Assembly (NCBI GenBank): GCA_041060555.1
Contig: JBEUDS010000001.1
From: CAUJIW01 sp963205175
GTDB lineage: Bacteria; Pseudomonadota; Alphaproteobacteria; Sphingomonadales; Sphingomonadaceae
Length of the DNA stretch: 64,000 nt
Direction: 5' to 3' (one strand)
The translations under genes were made by a program, and so were the position numbers. The notes under the pieces are model-generated. The model was given only the letters and a program-made list of their open reading frames with translations, ran no database searches and was not told the origin of the DNA. The first letter of the stretch is position 1. Every line of letters begins with the position of its first letter. Below are positions 61,349-64,000 of the stretch, in pieces.

Positions 61349-62647
61349 TCACACCGCCTCGATCAGGCGCACATCGTAGCTCTGCTCGCGCAGCGCCTCC
61401 ATCAGCCGGTCGAGATGGCGGCGGTCGCGGGTCTCTACTTCGATGTCGGCGTAGGTGCCCTTGGCCGGCAGCTTGGTGAATACCCGCTGATGGCTGACGT
61501 CGACGATGTTGACCTGCTGTTCGTGGAACACCTTGGCGACGTGATACAGCTCGCCCGGCCGATCCTTGAGGCGCACCCGCAGCCTGGCCAGCCGGCCCTC
61601 GCGGGCAAGTTCGCGCAGCAGCACGTTGGCGAGCAGGCGGGTGTCGATGTTGCCGCCGCTGATGACCAGGCCGACCTTCTTGCCGCGGAACCGTTCGGGG
61701 CGGGCGAGCAGGGCGGCCAGGCCGGCCGCGCCAGCGCCTTCGGCCACGGTCTTCTCGATGGTGAGCAGCAGCGACACCGCGCGCTCCAGTTCCGGCTCCG
61801 ACACCAGCAGGATGTCGTCCACCAGAGCCTTGACGATCGGGAAGGTGCGCTCGCCAGGGTATTTCACCGCGATGCCTTCAGCCAGCGAGTCCCCGTCGCA
61901 GATCGCCTCGAAGCCCTTCACCTTGGCCGCCATCGACGGATACAGTTCCGCCTGGACGCCGATCAGTTCGATATCCGGCTTGATGGCCCGGGCAGCAACC
62001 GCCATGCCGGAGATCAGCCCGCCGCCGCCAATGGAGATGCACAGGCAGTCGAGATCGGGGACCGTTTCCAGCATCTCCATCGCCACGGTGCCCTGGCCAG
62101 CGATCACCAGCGGGTCGTCGAACGGATGGATGAAGGTCAGGCCGCGCTCCTCGGCCAGCTTGTTGGCGTGCGCCGCCGCTTCCTCCAGCTTCTCGCCGTG
62201 GAGAATGACGCTGGCGCCATGACCTTCCGTCTGCTGCACCTTCACGATCGGCGTGCTCCGGGGCATGACGATGGTGGCGGGGATGCCGAGACGGCTGGCG
62301 TGGTAGGCGACGCCTTGGGCGTGGTTGCCCGCCGACATGGCAATGACACCGCGTCGGCGCTGATCGGCCGACAGGTTGTGCAACCGGTTGAGCGCGCCGC
62401 GCTCCTTGAACGCGGCCGTGAACTGAAGGTTCTCGAACTTCAGGTAAACCTCGGCACCCACGATCTCGCTGAGTGTCCGGCTCTTGAGGCAGGGGGTCGT
62501 GACAAGCGCATCGCCAATGATCGCCCGGGCGGCCGCGATGTCGCTGAAGGTCACCGGCAGGCCGGTATCCGGGCGATCATTGGCTGTGCGTGCGTCGCTG
62601 AGCTCGGGCTGTGCCACGGTCATCTTCCCATCATCATCAAAGGGCAC
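61349..62647 (-). CDS. ilvA: Threonine ammonia-lyase with C-terminal ACT domain
   Basis: A 432-aa PLP enzyme (threonine to 2-oxobutyrate), first step of isoleucine synthesis or a catabolic deaminase. Seen: CLKSRTLSEIVGAEVYLKFE, the Schiff-base Lys81 in AAFKERGALNRL, MSAGNHAQGVAYHASRLG, and the glycine-rich phosphate loop ISIGGGGLISGMA. A single ACT domain follows (LRVRLKDRPGELYHVAKVF with VNIVDVSHQRVF), so it is the shorter, allosterically regulated type, unlike E. coli IlvA with two ACT-like units. GTG 62647 is used; ATG 62623 (MTVAQPEL) is an equal candidate. Its 2-oxobutyrate could feed the E1-like enzyme at 26.2-28.5 kb (inference). Confidence 0.94.
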   Translation of the reverse strand: MPFDDDGKMTVAQPELSDARTANDRPDTGLPVTFSDIAAARAIIGDALVTTPCLKSRTLSEIVGAEVYLKFENLQFTAAFKERGALNRLHNLSADQRRRGVIAMSAGNHAQGVAYHASRLGIPATIVMPRSTPIVKVQQTEGHGASVILHGEKLEEAAAHANKLAEERGLTFIHPFDDPLVIAGQGTVAMEMLETVPDLDCLCISIGGGGLISGMAVAARAIKPDIELIGVQAELYPSMAAKVKGFEAICDGDSLAEGIAVKYPGERTFPIVKALVDDILLVSEPELERAVSLLLTIEKTVAEGAGAAGLAALLARPERFRGKKVGLVISGGNIDTRLLANVLLRELAREGRLARLRVRLKDRPGELYHVAKVFHEQQVNIVDVSHQRVFTKLPAKGTYADIEVETRDRRHLDRLMEALREQSYDVRLIEAV

Positions 62648-62709
62648 CGCTCTAGCCCAAAGCGGGGGGCGATGGAAACGGCAATCCGCTTGTCGGGCCA
62701 GGGCGCGCC

Positions 62710-64000
62710 TTACTCCCGCACAGGCAGCAGCTCCAGCCGCCGGGGCCGGGCCTGCTCGATCGACGGGCGCTGGGTGGCGATGGTGATCGATCGCACATGC
62801 GCCCAGTGATCCTCCATATCGCGATAGTGCGGCGACAACGGGTGGCCCGACTGGCCGGTGGGAATGATGTAGCGCGACGCATCCAGGTCCGCGAGGTCAT
62901 AGATGGCCCGGTAGCTGGGGCCGACGCGCGCCTTGAAGTCAACACTGCCGCTGTAATCGAACAGCGCGACGTTGGGACTGTCGGGGCCGCCGCCGATCGC
63001 GGTCGACGAGGCAAACCACTTGCGCAACCAGCCCACCTCGGACATCGGACGATGCTGCTGGTCGGCACGCAGCGCTGCGATCCAGCGCCAGCGGTCCCAG
63101 TGTCGACCATGACGCTGGCCGAGGGCATCCATCGCCTGGGTGAGCGACTGTCGCGCGAGGTCGGCGCAGGACTCGGCGCGCGGCGTCAGGCGGATGTCGC
63201 ACCAGATCCTTCCGCTTGCCGGGTCCGCCAGCACGGACTTGATGAATTCGGGGCGCGGCTTCCAGCGCTCGGCGAAAAGCGGCCCCAGATCGTCGCGGTA
63301 GAGCAGGGCGGAGAAGGCCTGATTCCAGGCAGCCGCGATCAGCGGCTCCGGCCGGTCGGCGGTCATGGCGCCATCCCAGGCGCGCAGGGCCTGTAAGACG
63401 GGCCGCAGATCGTCCGGCACCTCGCCCAGCACCGAGAGAAGTGCCTGCACGCTGTCGTGCATGCCGCCATCCACCACATCGGCCTGAATGGCCCGGAAGC
63501 TTCCCATGTCGTGGCGCGGGGTCGCTTCCAGCAGTCGGGCGATGCGGTTGTAGCGGTAAGGCAGCTCCCAGTCGGCGGTCAGGTGATAGGGGTAGTCCGC
63601 GTCCACAACCTTCTGGTTGGCGGTGGTGATCCATCCGCTGGCCGGATTCGCGGTCATTGGCATCGCCTCGGGCGGAATCCAGCCGGTCCACTCGGACGCC
63701 GCGAGCCATCCCGGGGCTGGCAGCAGGCCGCGCGTCGGGTGGTCGGGGCCACGCACCGGCACCCTGCCCGGAGAGACATAGCCGATGTTGCCGTCCACGT
63801 CGGCGTAGACGATGTTCTGCTGGGGCGAGATGAAATCCCGCGCGGCGGTGACGAATCCCGGCCAGTCCCGTGCCGCCGCCATCAGCCGTCCCGCCCGGGC
63901 GGTGGTGTCGCCCGGTTGCAGCGCCACCCATTGCAGGCTCATCGCATAGCCATCCCCCAGCCTCTGCTTGAGCTCCGGCAGAACGTCCGAGATCACCGGG
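62710..64000 (-). CDS. Penicillin acylase-family N-terminal-nucleophile hydrolase, 5' part missing at window edge
   Basis: The C-terminal ~430 residues of a penicillin-acylase-like (S45) amidohydrolase. Seen: YADVDGNIGYVSPGRVPVRG, the sequence after the beta-subunit start in this family, and WITTANQKVVDADYPYHLTADW, ARLLEATPRHDM, and the C-terminal GQSGHPLSPHYRDM pattern. The catalytic Ser at the beta-subunit N-terminus and the alpha subunit lie beyond the window. The frame is open to base 64000. Substrate could be an acyl-homoserine lactone, a beta-lactam or another N-acyl amide; not decidable here. Confidence 0.88.
   Translation of the reverse strand, partial: PVISDVLPELKQRLGDGYAMSLQWVALQPGDTTARAGRLMAAARDWPGFVTAARDFISPQQNIVYADVDGNIGYVSPGRVPVRGPDHPTRGLLPAPGWLAASEWTGWIPPEAMPMTANPASGWITTANQKVVDADYPYHLTADWELPYRYNRIARLLEATPRHDMGSFRAIQADVVDGGMHDSVQALLSVLGEVPDDLRPVLQALRAWDGAMTADRPEPLIAAAWNQAFSALLYRDDLGPLFAERWKPRPEFIKSVLADPASGRIWCDIRLTPRAESCADLARQSLTQAMDALGQRHGRHWDRWRWIAALRADQQHRPMSEVGWLRKWFASSTAIGGGPDSPNVALFDYSGSVDFKARVGPSYRAIYDLADLDASRYIIPTGQSGHPLSPHYRDMEDHWAHVRSITIATQRPSIEQARPRRLELLPVRE

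Overview
The window reads as chromosomal DNA of a GC-rich, flagellated alphaproteobacterium. The pointers are split MetH, GcvPA/GcvPB, a leucine (liu-type) degradation cluster, DUF2336, a bpt-type leucyl-transferase, isolated Hpt and receiver proteins, and boxes close to the CtrA consensus. Coding density is high and many genes overlap by 1-28 nt. The only gene-free stretch above 300 bases is 35825-36642, which holds repeats. I see no phage, plasmid, insertion sequence or CRISPR.

Layout: (1) 1-5457: a truncated peptide transporter, a pair of amidohydrolases (the second without metal ligands), an NnrU-like membrane protein and a receiver protein. (2) 5621-17847: a type I secretion island. It has a ~1600-residue RTX protein with a 23-residue Pro/Glu/Ala repeat array and a CBM60-like module, a divergent operon of two unlike ABC half-transporters plus an HlyD adaptor, and an asparagine-synthetase-like enzyme without the N-terminal Cys. 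(3) 17869-25834: mobA, a leucine/isovalerate degradation operon (ivd, mccA, liuC, mccB) divergent from a LysR gene, and a CobS-like membrane protein. (4) 26025-29150: tRNA-Arg(UCU), a transketolase/AceE-like E1 and its divergent Lrp-type regulator. (5) 29335-35824: a TonB-C periplasmic protein, a lipoprotein, then a tandem glycine riboswitch ahead of gcvT-gcvH-gcvPA-gcvPB and msrA. (6) 35825-40234: repeat-rich spacer, an aminotransferase and a long coiled-coil membrane protein. (7) 40377-51042: Hpt and receiver proteins, a degenerate DIPP-synthase-like protein, a Wzi-like outer-membrane protein, flgK, flgL, DUF2336 and a PAS histidine kinase. (8) 51082-59410: a methionine operon (ArsR-methyltransferase, metF, split metH) running by overlap into two parallel-beta-helix proteins. 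(9) 59452-64000: bpt, motB, threonine ammonia-lyase and a partial penicillin acylase.

Functional links: glycine cleavage, MetF and MetH share the one-carbon folate pool. The liu genes, the Lrp-controlled E1 and threonine ammonia-lyase concern branched-chain and 2-oxo acids. Several proteins look like catalytically dead paralogues (second amidohydrolase, first ABC ATPase, a receiver with Asn for Asp, a CDP-alcohol-transferase-like protein, a CobS-like protein), a recurring theme here.

Most promising for novelty are the RTX/CBM/heteromeric-ABC/Asn-synthetase-like island and the VanZ-beta-helix fusion coupled to metH. All family assignments come from reading motifs by eye; no database search was run.
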